DNA of 64,000 bases from assembly GCF_007858975.2 (NCBI RefSeq), contig NZ_CP042220.2, positions 3,658,001 to 3,722,000 of the forward strand, written 5' to 3'. How positions within the stretch are numbered: position 1 is the stretch's first letter; each line of letters starts with the position of its first letter. The translations under genes were made by a program, and so were the position numbers. A model generated the notes under the pieces. It saw nothing but the letters and a program-made list of their open reading frames with translations, searched no databases and was not told the origin of the DNA. Below are positions 43,047 through 54,710 of this stretch, one piece after another. The DNA comes from Dickeya poaceiphila (lineage in GTDB: Bacteria; Pseudomonadota; Gammaproteobacteria; Enterobacterales; Enterobacteriaceae).

Positions 43047-43523
43047 TCAGAGGTATTCAACCTTCAGAATTTCGTACTCCACCACACCACCCGGTGTGCT
43101 GATCGCCACGACATCATCTTCTTCCTTGCCAATCAAACCACGAGCAATCGGTGAATTAACCGAAATGAGGTTTTGCTTGAAGTCTGCTTCATCGTCGCCC
43201 ACGATGCGGTAAGTCTGTTCTTCTTCAGTATCCAAATTCATCACGGTCACCGTAGCACCAAAGATGACACGCCCATTGGCCGCCATTTTGGTGACGTCAA
43301 TGACCTGAGCGTTAGATAGTTTGGCTTCAATTTCCTGAATCCGGCCTTCACAGAATCCCTGCTGCTCACGGGCGGCATGGTATTCCGCATTTTCCTTCAA
43401 ATCGCCGTGTTCGCGTGCCTCGGCAATCGCTGCAATAATTTCAGGCCGACGCACCGACTTCAGGAAGTCCAGCTCTTCGCGTAACTTTTCAGCACCACGC
43501 AACGTCATCGGAAATTGTTTCAT
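43047..43523 (-). CDS. greA: Transcript cleavage factor GreA
   Basis: A 158-residue factor that rescues backtracked RNA polymerase by inducing transcript cleavage. The N-terminal coiled coil contains [20 protein letters not shown] and the catalytic tip [16 protein letters not shown] (D and E at the tip). The C-terminal globular domain ends [11 protein letters not shown]. The ATG at 43523 matches E. coli GreA in length; 22 upstream open codons are unsupported. Confidence 0.97.
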   Translation of the reverse strand: MKQFPMTLRGAEKLREELDFLKSVRRPEIIAAIAEAREHGDLKENAEYHAAREQQGFCEGRIQEIEAKLSNAQVIDVTKMAANGRVIFGATVTVMNLDTEEEQTYRIVGDDEADFKQNLISVNSPIARGLIGKEEDDVVAISTPGGVVEYEILKVEYL

Positions 43524-43631
43524 ATCGTCACCACCTCTAAAAAAATCCGTACGGCTCACGTTACCGTCATCCTGACACGATAAAATCACCTGCGACGGAA
43601 TGTTTCAATGCCAGTGCACCCTGACAATTTA

Positions 43632-43690
43632 AACAAAAACCGCCTTGCCCGGAACATGACTTCCAGGCCAAAGGCGTTTTTGCATTTTGA
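43632..43690 (-). ncRNA. Terminated greA leader, GraL-like small RNA (approximate ends)
   Basis: In the greA leader, a long stem (CGCCTTGCCCGGAA with TTCCAGGCCAAAGGCG, 43640-43676, one bulge) is followed by TTTTTG on the minus strand, more than 110 bases before greA. In E. coli most transcription from greA promoters stops at such a leader terminator, giving GraL RNA. The 5' end is not defined here; only the terminator is seen directly. Confidence 0.6.
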
Positions 43691-43789
43691 TACGCATTTT
43701 ACCCCAGAGTTCCGCGAGGGTCATCGTTTACTTTATCCCTTGATGCGCCGTAGTATGACCACCACGTTACCTTGTACTTAATTGAGATT

Positions 43790-45223
43790 ATGCGTTTTTT
43801 ATCGACTCTGCCCAGTTTTGCCTGCGCAATTGCACTACATGCCAACGCAGCCCCCATTGATGAGTACACCAAATATCTGCCTGATGGAGCCAATCTGGCG
43901 CTGGTAGTGCAAAAAATCGGCGCTACTGTCCCGACAGTCGATTATCACAGCCAGCAAATGGCGCTACCTGCAAGTACGCAAAAAGTTATTACTGCGCTGG
44001 CTGCCTTGTTACAGTTAGGGCCGAATTACCGTTTCATCACCACGATAGAAAGCAACGGTACAATCGCCGGCGGAGTACTACGCGGTAACCTGGCGGTACG
44101 TTTCAGCGGCGATCCCTCGCTGAAACGCCAACAACTTCGCAGCATGGTGCAGGAACTGAAAAAGCAAGGGATCCGAGAAATCAGCGGCGACGTTCTGATC
44201 GATACATCGGTGTTCTCCAGTCACGATAAAGCGCCCGGTTGGCCCTGGAACGATATGACCCAATGCTTCAGCGCACCACCGGCAGCGGCGATTGTCGACA
44301 AAAACTGCTTCTCCATTTCGCTCTATAGCGCCCCAAAAGTGGGAGACAACGCCTTCATTCGCGTGGCGTCCTATTATCCGGTACACATGTTCAGTGAGGT
44401 TCGTACCTTGCCCAAAGGTTCGCCGGACTCGCAGTATTGCGAGTTGGATGTCGTACCGGGCGAACTCAATCGCTTCACCGTCACCGGTTGTCTGACACAA
44501 CGAGCTGAGCCGTTACCATTAGCATTCGCCATTCAGGATGGCGCAAGCTATGCCGGCGCGATTGTGAAAGACGAACTGCAACAGGCAGACATTCGCGTCG
44601 TCGGCAGCCTGCGGCGACAGACATTAGCGGGTAAAACCGGCACAGTATTGGCGCAAACCGAGTCGGAGCCACTGCATGACTTGCTGACCACCATGCTGAA
44701 AAAATCCGACAACATGATTGCCGATACCGTATTTCGCACGATTGGGCATGAACGCTTCAAGGTTCCCGGCACCTGGCGCGCCGGTGCAGACGCTGTGCGC
44801 CAAATCCTGCGCCAGAAAGCGGGAATTGACCTGGGTAATACCATCATCGTTGACGGCTCAGGACTATCCAGGCACAACCTGATCGCGCCTGCAACCATGA
44901 TGCAGGTATTGCAATACATCGCTCAGCACGATAATGAATTGAATTATATCAAAATGCTGCCACTAGCCGGCTATGACGGGACATTACGCTATCGCGCGGG
45001 TCTGCATGAAGCGGGACTCGATGGCAAAGTCTCAGCCAAAACCGGCGCGCTGCAAGGGGTGTATAATCTGGCGGGATTTATCACCACCGCCAGCGGCCAA
45101 CGCATGGCTTTCGTACAGTATCTTTCTGGTTATGCCGTACCGCCGGAAGATCAAAAAGAGCGCCGCATTCCGCTGGTCCGTTTCGAAAGCCGTGTTTACA
45201 AAGACATCTACCAAAACAATTAG
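43790..45223 (+). CDS. dacB: D-alanyl-D-alanine carboxypeptidase/endopeptidase (PBP4)
   Basis: A 477-residue periplasmic class C penicillin-binding protein, same length as E. coli DacB. A signal peptide (MRFLSTLPSFACAIALHANA) precedes mature API. The active-site set is SxxK in PASTQKVIT (about residue 62-65), SDN in KKSDNMIAD and KTG in SAKTGALQG. It trims peptide cross-links in peptidoglycan. The start at 43790 is chosen by signal-peptide alignment; the six extra upstream codons are not needed. Divergent from greA. Confidence 0.97.
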   Translation: MRFLSTLPSFACAIALHANAAPIDEYTKYLPDGANLALVVQKIGATVPTVDYHSQQMALPASTQKVITALAALLQLGPNYRFITTIESNGTIAGGVLRGNLAVRFSGDPSLKRQQLRSMVQELKKQGIREISGDVLIDTSVFSSHDKAPGWPWNDMTQCFSAPPAAAIVDKNCFSISLYSAPKVGDNAFIRVASYYPVHMFSEVRTLPKGSPDSQYCELDVVPGELNRFTVTGCLTQRAEPLPLAFAIQDGASYAGAIVKDELQQADIRVVGSLRRQTLAGKTGTVLAQTESEPLHDLLTTMLKKSDNMIADTVFRTIGHERFKVPGTWRAGADAVRQILRQKAGIDLGNTIIVDGSGLSRHNLIAPATMMQVLQYIAQHDNELNYIKMLPLAGYDGTLRYRAGLHEAGLDGKVSAKTGALQGVYNLAGFITTASGQRMAFVQYLSGYAVPPEDQKERRIPLVRFESRVYKDIYQNN

Positions 45224-45231
45224 TCGGCGAT

Positions 45232-45266
45232 AAAAAAACCCCTTATCTGCTTTATGCAGATAAGGG
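45232..45266 (-). terminator. Terminator of the rplU-rpmA-yhbE-obgE operon
   Basis: CCCTTATCTGC (45240-45250) pairs perfectly with GCAGATAAGGG (45256-45266); on the minus strand TTTTTTT follows. It lies between convergent obgE and dacB. Confidence 0.87.
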
Positions 45267-45323
45267 AAACATGTACAACTAACAAGCAAACTTTTCAGCT
45301 ATTGGCCGGATGGCAGTACCAGA

Positions 45324-46550
<1,227 letters not shown>

Positions 46551-46755
46551 TTATTGGTTCTCTTTGGCTCAACGAATAGGGTTGATGACAGATAACCGCA
46601 GTATGCCACCTGCCACTGAAAAACCGACGCATCAGAACCGTTCCGATAAAAGGGCGCTGATTGTACCTGCTTGGCGAAAGGATTTCACCTGTATTAAAAA
46701 TAATCAGCCCTTATCTACTTCGCCATTCACCCCCACAACACGATGACCGCCATCG

Positions 46756-47700
46756 CTACAACATCGGATGTCTGGCACGTTTTGATGCGATAAAACGGTG
46801 TCCAATTGCTGAGAACATCGCACCAGCCACGACCACAAAGGCCCCAACGTATCCCAACAGATTAAGTGCAGGCGCAGCAAATACTGATGGCCAGACTAAT
46901 GACAGCAGATCAGAAAAAAGCAATGTAAACAATGGCGTCAAGGTGATAATGGTACTCACCTGAGCAGCCTGCCAGCGAGCCATGGCCTCAGCCAATGCAC
47001 CGTAACCAACCAGCGTATTCGCGCCGCAAAACAACAAACAAGCCAATTGCCAGCCGGTCAACTGAAACAACGCTCCTGGTTTCGCCAACGGCGTAATAAA
47101 CAACACACAGAGCGCGTAGAGCAAAAAAAGCAGTTGCTGTGACGTCAGGCGACGTAGCAATACCTTTTGTGCTACGCCATAAGCAACCCATACGGTAGAT
47201 GCTGCCACACCCAGCAAGATCCCGAAGGTATAATCCGTCAGACGGGTAAACAACTCCACCAAGCTGTTGTTGAAAAACATCAACAATCCACAGACCAATA
47301 TTCCGGCACCGATAACCTGATTGATACGCATCTTCTCTTTTAGGATAACGACGCTGGCGACCATCAATCCTACCGTCGACAACTGTCCGATCACCTGTGA
47401 CGCGGTCGGGCTGAGGTATTGCAACGAAGAGCTGAACAGCACGAAATTCCCCAGCAATCCACCGGTTGCTATCAGCAGCAGAATCCACCAGCGCTGATGA
47501 TCGAACATCTGTGGCTTTGGCAACGCATCTTTACTGTACAAGAAAATGCCCAACCCGACAGACGCAATCAAAAAACGATACCAGACAATGGTATAAGGCT
47601 CCATCGTCACCAGAACCTGTTTCATCGCAATTGGCAGCGCCCCCCAACATATAGCCGTGGTAAGTGCCAGACCAAACCCGATACCAGCATTCTGTTTCAT
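46756..47700 (-). CDS. yhbE: EamA-family inner-membrane transporter YhbE
   Basis: A 314-residue protein with about ten membrane segments in two EamA halves. It starts MKQNAGIGFGLALTTAICWG; LGNFVLFSSSLQYLSPTASQ and WVAYGVAQKVLLRRLTSQQL are family-like. The substrate is unknown; it belongs to the drug/metabolite transporter superfamily. It is between rpmA and obgE, as in E. coli, but a terminator separates it from rpmA. The start at 47700 has MKQN as in relatives; 26 upstream codons are unsupported. Confidence 0.93.
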   Translation of the reverse strand: MKQNAGIGFGLALTTAICWGALPIAMKQVLVTMEPYTIVWYRFLIASVGLGIFLYSKDALPKPQMFDHQRWWILLLIATGGLLGNFVLFSSSLQYLSPTASQVIGQLSTVGLMVASVVILKEKMRINQVIGAGILVCGLLMFFNNSLVELFTRLTDYTFGILLGVAASTVWVAYGVAQKVLLRRLTSQQLLFLLYALCVLFITPLAKPGALFQLTGWQLACLLFCGANTLVGYGALAEAMARWQAAQVSTIITLTPLFTLLFSDLLSLVWPSVFAAPALNLLGYVGAFVVVAGAMFSAIGHRFIASKRARHPML

Positions 47701-47760
47701 CACGTCACCTGTTTTTATTGGTTTCTTTATCGTACGCGAGCTTATCGTGCAATATAAATG

Positions 47761-47790
47761 TAAAAAGCCCCGCAACAAGTGCGGGGCTTT
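47761..47790 (-). terminator. Terminator/attenuator after rpmA
   Basis: AAAGCCCCGC (47764-47773) pairs with GCGGGGCTTT (47781-47790); TTTTTA follows on the minus strand. It would reduce read-through from rpmA into yhbE-obgE. Confidence 0.82.
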
Positions 47791-47814
47791 GCAATTAAAC
47801 CTGATACCGAAAAA

Positions 47815-48084
<270 letters not shown>

Positions 48085-48091
48085 CTAAAAC

Positions 48092-48478
<387 letters not shown>

Positions 48479-48661
48479 CTACGCAAAAAACCTACTGATG
48501 ACAAGCGCAGAATCAATCAATGTGAAGAAAAAGGATACAACCTCTGAACTGCCGTTTATCTGTGCCGTTTTTCAAGTACAATCGAACTTAACGTTCCCTT
48601 TTCAATGCCGATATCCTCATTATTTTCACGGCAAAACAGAAGCAATCAGTTGGCAGAAACA

Positions 48662-49633
48662 ATGAACTTAGAGCAAATCACAGCGTTAAGCGCACAAGAT
48701 ATGGCCGCCGTCAACCAGACCATACTGGATCAGCTAAACTCTGACGTTGTCCTGATTAATCAGTTAGGAAATTACATCATCAGCGGCGGTGGTAAACGCA
48801 TCCGTCCGATGATCGCGGTGTTGGCAGCCAGAGCACTGAGCTATCAGGGTGATAAACACATTACTGTCGCGGCGCTGATTGAATTTATCCATACCGCCAC
48901 ACTCCTTCACGATGATGTGGTCGATGAAAGTGACATGCGCCGTGGAAAAGCCACGGCGAATGCCGCGTTCGGCAATGCCGCAAGCGTACTGGTCGGCGAC
49001 TTTATTTATACTCGCGCCTTCCAGATGATGACCAGTCTGTCTTCACTGCGTGTCATGTCGTTGATGTCTGACGCTGTTAACGTTATTGCTGAAGGCGAAG
49101 TGCTCCAACTGATGAACTGTAACGATCCAGACATTACGGAAGAGAGCTACATGCGGGTGATTTACAGCAAAACAGCCCGGTTATTCGAAGCGGCAGCGCA
49201 GGCTTCAGCCATTCTTTCAGGTGCCAGTAACGATCAGGAATTAGCACTGCAAGAATATGGCCGGTACCTGGGCACCGCTTTCCAACTGATTGATGATTTA
49301 CTCGACTACAGCGCTGACGGCCACACGCTGGGAAAAAATACCGGCGATGACCTGAATGAAGGTAAGCCTACGCTACCGTTACTCCATGCTATGCACCACG
49401 GCAATGAAGAACAGCGCATCATGATCCGTCAGGCGATTGAACAGGGTAATGGCCGCCATTTGCTGGAACCGGTGCTAGCGGCCATGCAGTCCTGCGGCTC
49501 CCTTGCCTATACCCGACAGAGAGCAGAAGAAGAAGCCGATAAAGCCATCACCGCTATTCAATGCCTGCCTGCCAGTGATTTTCGCACCGCGCTTGAAGGT
49601 CTGGCTCATCTCGCGGTGCAGCGCGACTTCTAA
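48662..49633 (+). CDS. ispB: Octaprenyl diphosphate synthase
   Basis: A 323-residue trans-prenyltransferase (same length as E. coli) making the C40 side chain of ubiquinone and menaquinone. The two aspartate-rich motifs are LLHDDVVDESDMRRG (about residues 81-95) and QLIDDLLDYS; GGKRIRPMIAVLAA is the lysine-arginine substrate site. The start MNLEQITALSAQ at 48662 matches the family; a 19-codon longer frame is unsupported. It ends one base before the convergent Mu-type regulator gene. Confidence 0.97.
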   Translation: MNLEQITALSAQDMAAVNQTILDQLNSDVVLINQLGNYIISGGGKRIRPMIAVLAARALSYQGDKHITVAALIEFIHTATLLHDDVVDESDMRRGKATANAAFGNAASVLVGDFIYTRAFQMMTSLSSLRVMSLMSDAVNVIAEGEVLQLMNCNDPDITEESYMRVIYSKTARLFEAAAQASAILSGASNDQELALQEYGRYLGTAFQLIDDLLDYSADGHTLGKNTGDDLNEGKPTLPLLHAMHHGNEEQRIMIRQAIEQGNGRHLLEPVLAAMQSCGSLAYTRQRAEEEADKAITAIQCLPASDFRTALEGLAHLAVQRDF

Positions 49634-49634
49634 A

Positions 49635-50015
49635 TCACTCTTCTTTTTTGCTTCTGTATTCCTGTGGCCCGTTTTCCAGGCGGGCCAATATCCCCACCGC
49701 TCCTTCACGCAGGATATGCCCGATCAAGCGGGTACGCTCTTCCACAGAAAGCTGGTGGTAAATCTGCATCCAGGTACACTCCTGCACGCTTGACGATGTT
49801 CCCGTTATATTGTCAGGCGGCGCTTCCCGCATCAGCGTAGTTTTCACCTCTTCCGGCAGGCTCCAGATAGCGTATTCGACGCCTTTGCCCTGTACACCTT
49901 TGCGACGCCGTCTTTCCCAACCATGCTCCTTCGCCTTTTTATTCAGTCCTTGACGAGATCTCGGTAATCCAGCCACACCTAACAGCTCATTGGTTGTAAA
50001 CCATGTTTTTTCCAT
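49635..50015 (-). CDS. Mu-type winged helix DNA-binding protein, copy 1
   Basis: A 126-residue protein whose first 65 residues match the Mu repressor/transposase DNA-binding fold: KTWFTTNELLGVAGLPRSRQ, then GLNKKAKEHGWERRRRKG and GVEYAIWSLPEEV. The C-terminal helical part WMQIYHQLSVEERTRLIGHI looks like a second interaction domain. It is clearly paralogous to the gene at 50242-50664 over its whole length. There is no transposase or other Mu-like gene nearby, so it is a domesticated regulator or phage relic rather than an active prophage. The function is unknown. Convergent with ispB. Confidence 0.8.
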   Translation of the reverse strand: MEKTWFTTNELLGVAGLPRSRQGLNKKAKEHGWERRRRKGVQGKGVEYAIWSLPEEVKTTLMREAPPDNITGTSSSVQECTWMQIYHQLSVEERTRLIGHILREGAVGILARLENGPQEYRSKKEE

Positions 50016-50096
50016 TATTAATTCTCCCTTTCATCTCTTTCCTGATACGAATACATAATCAGATGACAAAAATATCGATTACGTTTCCATATAATA

Positions 50097-50132
50097 GACT
50101 AATTTTAGTCAAACGACTAACGCCATAGCGTT
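50097..50132. promoter_or_regulatory. Operator-like dyads upstream of Mu-type regulator copy 1
   Basis: TTAGTC-AAAC-GACTAA (50105-50120) is a perfect inverted repeat, and a third half-site GACT lies at 50097-50100. Directly after it, AACGC-CATA-GCGTT (50119-50132) is a second dyad. They sit 82-117 bp before the start at 50015. Confidence 0.5.
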
Positions 50133-50241
50133 AAAGGCCGAATTAATTATGATCAGAAAAATTCCGCAGGAAGAAATCAGGCGAAAGAATAAGAGAAAGC
50201 CATTCCACAATAGTACAAACGGGAATGGCTCAGTCGGACGC

Positions 50242-50664
50242 TTAATCAGAAAAATCTTTTATCAAAGTAGCGCTCACCATATTGGCAAGGCCCAGTTGCT
50301 TCAACGTAGAAGACACGCCTTCGCGCATGATATACGCAATCAATTTTTCCCGTTCCGGGACGGACAACTGATGATAAATCTGAATCCAGACAGACAACAT
50401 GTCTGACGGCTTTGCAGAATATTCACCTGACGTTTCCTGCATCAGCAGCGTTTGCTGAACAGACTGAGGCAAGCTATGGATAGAATATTCCACCCCCCTT
50501 CCTTGTACACCTTTACGGCGACGCTTTTCCCAACCATCTTCTCGGGCCCGCTTATTCAATCCTTGCCGTGATTTAGGGAGTCCGCCGATACCAACCAATT
50601 CGCTGGTCGCAAACCACTCTTTTTTCATGTCCTTTTCATCCCGATAGTGATACTCGTTGCTCAT
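50242..50664 (-). CDS. Mu-type winged helix DNA-binding protein, copy 2
   Basis: A 140-residue protein with KEWFATSELVGIGGLPKSRQ, GLNKRAREDGWEKRRRKG and GVEYSIHSLPQSV, mirrored by copy 1. The shared C-terminal module reads WIQIYHQLSVPEREKLIAYI. An in-frame ATG at 50628 (MKKEWFATSE), with AAAGGA just upstream, would align exactly with the start of copy 1 and may be the real one; the longer start has GGA six bases before. It is divergent from sfsB across an operator-like repeat array. Function unknown; DNA binding is inferred from the fold. Confidence 0.78.
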   Translation of the reverse strand: MSNEYHYRDEKDMKKEWFATSELVGIGGLPKSRQGLNKRAREDGWEKRRRKGVQGRGVEYSIHSLPQSVQQTLLMQETSGEYSAKPSDMLSVWIQIYHQLSVPEREKLIAYIMREGVSSTLKQLGLANMVSATLIKDFSD

Positions 50665-50672
50665 TCAGATCC

Positions 50673-50727
50673 ATTTGGAAATTAATTTGGAAATATTAAG
50701 GAAATTGGTGCTATATTATTTCCAAAT
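50673..50727. promoter_or_regulatory. Phased ATTTGGAAAT repeats between copy 2 and sfsB
   Basis: ATTTGGAAAT occurs at 50673-50682 and 50685-50694. A partial copy (TTAAGGAAAT) ends at 50705. The inverse ATTTCCAAAT is at 50718-50727. Successive GGAAAT cores are 12 and 11 bp apart, about one helical turn, as expected for cooperative repressor binding on one face. Confidence 0.6.
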
Positions 50728-50816
50728 AATGGCTTTTGGTTAGCTAAACCATTCACCATTAGCTGTTAGTTATACCATTAATACGCTGTCGTCTTAATAG
50801 CAATAAGGGAAGGATT

Positions 50817-51098
50817 ATGAATTCAAGGAAAAATGACTGGCATCCCGCCGATATTATTGCGGCACTGAGAAAGAAGGGGACAACGCTGGCTGCCGTATCA
50901 CGTGGCGCCGGGTTGAGCTCTTCCACGCTAGCCAATGCCTTATCCCGTCCATGGCCGAAAGGCGAATGGTTAATAGCCGATGCGCTGGGTATTCATCCAT
51001 CAGAAATATGGCCCAGTCGCTATTATGATCCTGAAACACAGGAACTACTCGACCGCAAAAAACTGATCCGTCCACAATCGGATCCACAACCCGAATAA
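50817..51098 (+). CDS. sfsB: Ner-like DNA-binding protein SfsB/Nlp
   Basis: A 93-residue helix-turn-helix protein of the Mu Ner family: DWHPADIIAALRKKGTTLAA, SRGAGLSSSTLANALSRPWP, GEWLIADALGIHPSEIWPSR. E. coli SfsB (Nlp) can enhance maltose gene expression. The ispB-sfsB neighbourhood is as in E. coli, with the two Mu-type genes inserted between. AAGGGAAGG precedes the ATG. Confidence 0.9.
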   Translation: MNSRKNDWHPADIIAALRKKGTTLAAVSRGAGLSSSTLANALSRPWPKGEWLIADALGIHPSEIWPSRYYDPETQELLDRKKLIRPQSDPQPE

Positions 51099-51107
51099 TA
51101 CTTCTGG

Positions 51108-51138
51108 CAAAAGAAAGGCCGGAGAATATACTCCGGCC
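51108..51138 (-). terminator. Terminator of mdh
   Basis: GGCCGGAG (51117-51124) pairs with CTCCGGCC (51131-51138) around AATATA; TTTCTTTT follows on the minus strand. Confidence 0.83.
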
Positions 51139-51170
51139 CCATCAGCAATACGGGCTATACACGAAGGTAA

Positions 51171-52130
<960 letters not shown>

Positions 52131-52434
52131 TTAAGTAAAATTACCGTGGATGCGTTTAGTTAAAAACGTTTATGCTCGCGAGAGAAGCCAGGAACCAGAC
52201 CTGCTTTCAGATGGGCACTACATAGGTCCGCTGCAATCAGTTGGTGCTCAGCGATAACGCACTATGTGATTAATAATAAACTAACAATCTGCCTGATATC
52301 TGAAAGGTAATTAAAGTAACAGGCCATTGTGGCGTGCCCCGACATAAGCCCACGACTGATTAACGGGTATGTTACATTACACCTGCAAGCAGCCCCCAAA
52401 CAACATCATTTTGATAACATTTATTTTACTTTTA

Positions 52435-52450
52435 TGTGATGTGGAGCACA
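52435..52450. promoter_or_regulatory. CRP-like site in the mdh/argR intergenic region
   Basis: TGTGA-TGTGGA-GCACA matches the CRP consensus in 9 of 10 conserved positions. It lies about 320 bp before mdh and 155 bp before argR. The remaining 490-bp interval has no gene. Confidence 0.55.
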
Positions 52451-52458
52451 TTTTCTGA

Positions 52459-53076
<618 letters not shown>

Positions 53077-53085
53077 TGTCCATTC

Positions 53086-53108
53086 CGCCCCGTCATATGT
53101 TCGGGGCG
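53086..53108. terminator. Hairpin between argR and tsaD, possible shared terminator
   Basis: CGCCCCG (53086-53092) and CGGGGCG (53102-53108) pair, between two convergent genes. No T-run on either side. Confidence 0.45.
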
Positions 53109-53126
53109 AAGGAAATAGCCAAAACA

Positions 53127-54140
53127 TCATAATGCGGGCAACTCAGCCAGCGGCCAGCGCGGTCGCACGGTAATACCAAGCTCACCCGTTACCCCATGAG
53201 CAAACCGTACTGCCCCCGCATACGCAATCATCGCGCCGTTATCAGTACAAAATTCAGGGCGAGCATAGAACACATCGCCCCCCCGTTTGACCATGATGTC
53301 CGCCAGCCGCTGGCGCAATGTCCGGTTGGCGCTCACGCCCCCCGCCATCACCAGTCGACTGAACCCAGTTTCATCAAGCGCACGCCGACACTTAATAGCC
53401 AGAGTATCAACGACAGCATCTTCGAACGCACGTGCGATATCTGCTTGTGTCTGCGGATCGTTGCCATTCTCACGGATGGTATTAGCAGCAAAGGTCTTCA
53501 AGCCAGAGAAACTAAAATCCAGACCAGGCCGGTCAGTCATTGGTCGGGGAAAGACAAAGCGGCCCACATTCCCATTTTGCGCCATTTTCGACAGCAACGG
53601 TCCACCAGGATAATCCAGCCCCAGTAGCTTGGCGGTTTTATCGAACGCCTCACCAGCCGCATCATCAATGGATTCACCCAGCAAACGGTATTCGCCAATA
53701 CCGGTAACACTGATCAACTGGGTATGACCACCGGAGACCAGCAGCGCGACAAACGGAAACGCGGGAGGATCATCTTCCAGCATCGGTGCCAGCAGATGAC
53801 CTTCCATGTGGTGAACCGGTATGGCTGGCACATTCCAGGCAAACGCCAGTGAGCGCCCCACCGTTGCACCAACCAGCAGCGCCCCCACCAGACCAGGGCC
53901 TGCTGTATAAGCGACGCCATCGATATCACCAGGCTGTAGCCCGGCCTCTTTTAGCGCTGCCTGAATCAATGGTACGGTCTTGCGGACATGGTCGCGGGAA
54001 GCCAATTCAGGCACCACGCCGCCATAATCGGCATGAAGTTTTACCTGGCTGTAAAGCTGGTTCGCCAGCAGCCCAGCCTGCGTGTCATAAATCGCAACGC
54101 CGGTTTCATCGCAGGATGTTTCAATACCCAATACGCGCAT
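53127..54140 (-). CDS. tsaD: tRNA N6-adenosine threonylcarbamoyltransferase subunit TsaD
   Basis: A 337-residue ASKHA-fold metalloenzyme (same length as E. coli) that makes t6A37 with TsaB and TsaE. The metal site is [10 protein letters not shown] (H111, H115 region) and the nucleotide site [13 protein letters not shown] and [13 protein letters not shown]. The ATG at 54140 ([14 protein letters not shown]) is the family start; a GTG four codons upstream is less likely. Divergent from rpsU, as in E. coli. Confidence 0.97.
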   Translation of the reverse strand: MRVLGIETSCDETGVAIYDTQAGLLANQLYSQVKLHADYGGVVPELASRDHVRKTVPLIQAALKEAGLQPGDIDGVAYTAGPGLVGALLVGATVGRSLAFAWNVPAIPVHHMEGHLLAPMLEDDPPAFPFVALLVSGGHTQLISVTGIGEYRLLGESIDDAAGEAFDKTAKLLGLDYPGGPLLSKMAQNGNVGRFVFPRPMTDRPGLDFSFSGLKTFAANTIRENGNDPQTQADIARAFEDAVVDTLAIKCRRALDETGFSRLVMAGGVSANRTLRQRLADIMVKRGGDVFYARPEFCTDNGAMIAYAGAVRFAHGVTGELGITVRPRWPLAELPAL

Positions 54141-54270
54141 TACTGTTTTCACTCTCGGTTACATTAACAGCGACCTGGCAGGCCGCTTGATTCAGGCGGC
54201 GCATAGTCTACCATAAGCCCGGCCACAGACGAGCTAACCCGCATCGCGCGTTTTATGATCGCTGATGGAC

Positions 54271-54300
54271 TTTACAAACGCGCGCCAGTTGCAGTAGAAT
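54271..54300 (+). promoter_or_regulatory. Sigma-70 promoter of rpsU-dnaG-rpoD
   Basis: TTTACA (54271-54276) and TAGAAT (54295-54300) are 18 bp apart, 68 bp before the rpsU start. No convincing LexA site (CTGT-N8-ACAG) was found near it. Confidence 0.65.
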
Positions 54301-54355
54301 TCCGCACCATTTTGAAAAGGCTGGCACAAGGCCAGCAACAAACCGAATTTACTGA

Positions 54356-54583
<228 letters not shown>

Positions 54584-54641
54584 TTTTTGGAGGGTTATCC
54601 TCCACCGCGTGATTAATCCGCAGACTTAGCAGTTGCATACG

Positions 54642-54682
54642 AAGGCCGTGTATTTCCGAAAGGAATGCGCGGCTTGTTGTCG
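54642..54682 (+). terminator. Attenuator between rpsU and dnaG
   Basis: AAGGCCGTG (54642-54650) pairs with CGCGGCTT (54668-54675) with an inner TTCC/GGAA helix around a GAAA loop, followed by GTTGTCGTTTATAAA. It corresponds in place to the E. coli rpsU-dnaG T1 attenuator that keeps primase low. Confidence 0.65.
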
Positions 54683-54710
54683 TTTATAAACGTATATAGA
54701 TAAGGGGCTT

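Noticed and set aside
50149..50406. A possible 85-residue basic protein upstream of Mu-type copy 1
   Set aside because: The second half is antisense to copy 2 and the ribosome site is poor.
49635..51098. An active Mu-like prophage
   Set aside because: Only regulator-type genes are present; no transposase, structural genes or end repeats are seen.
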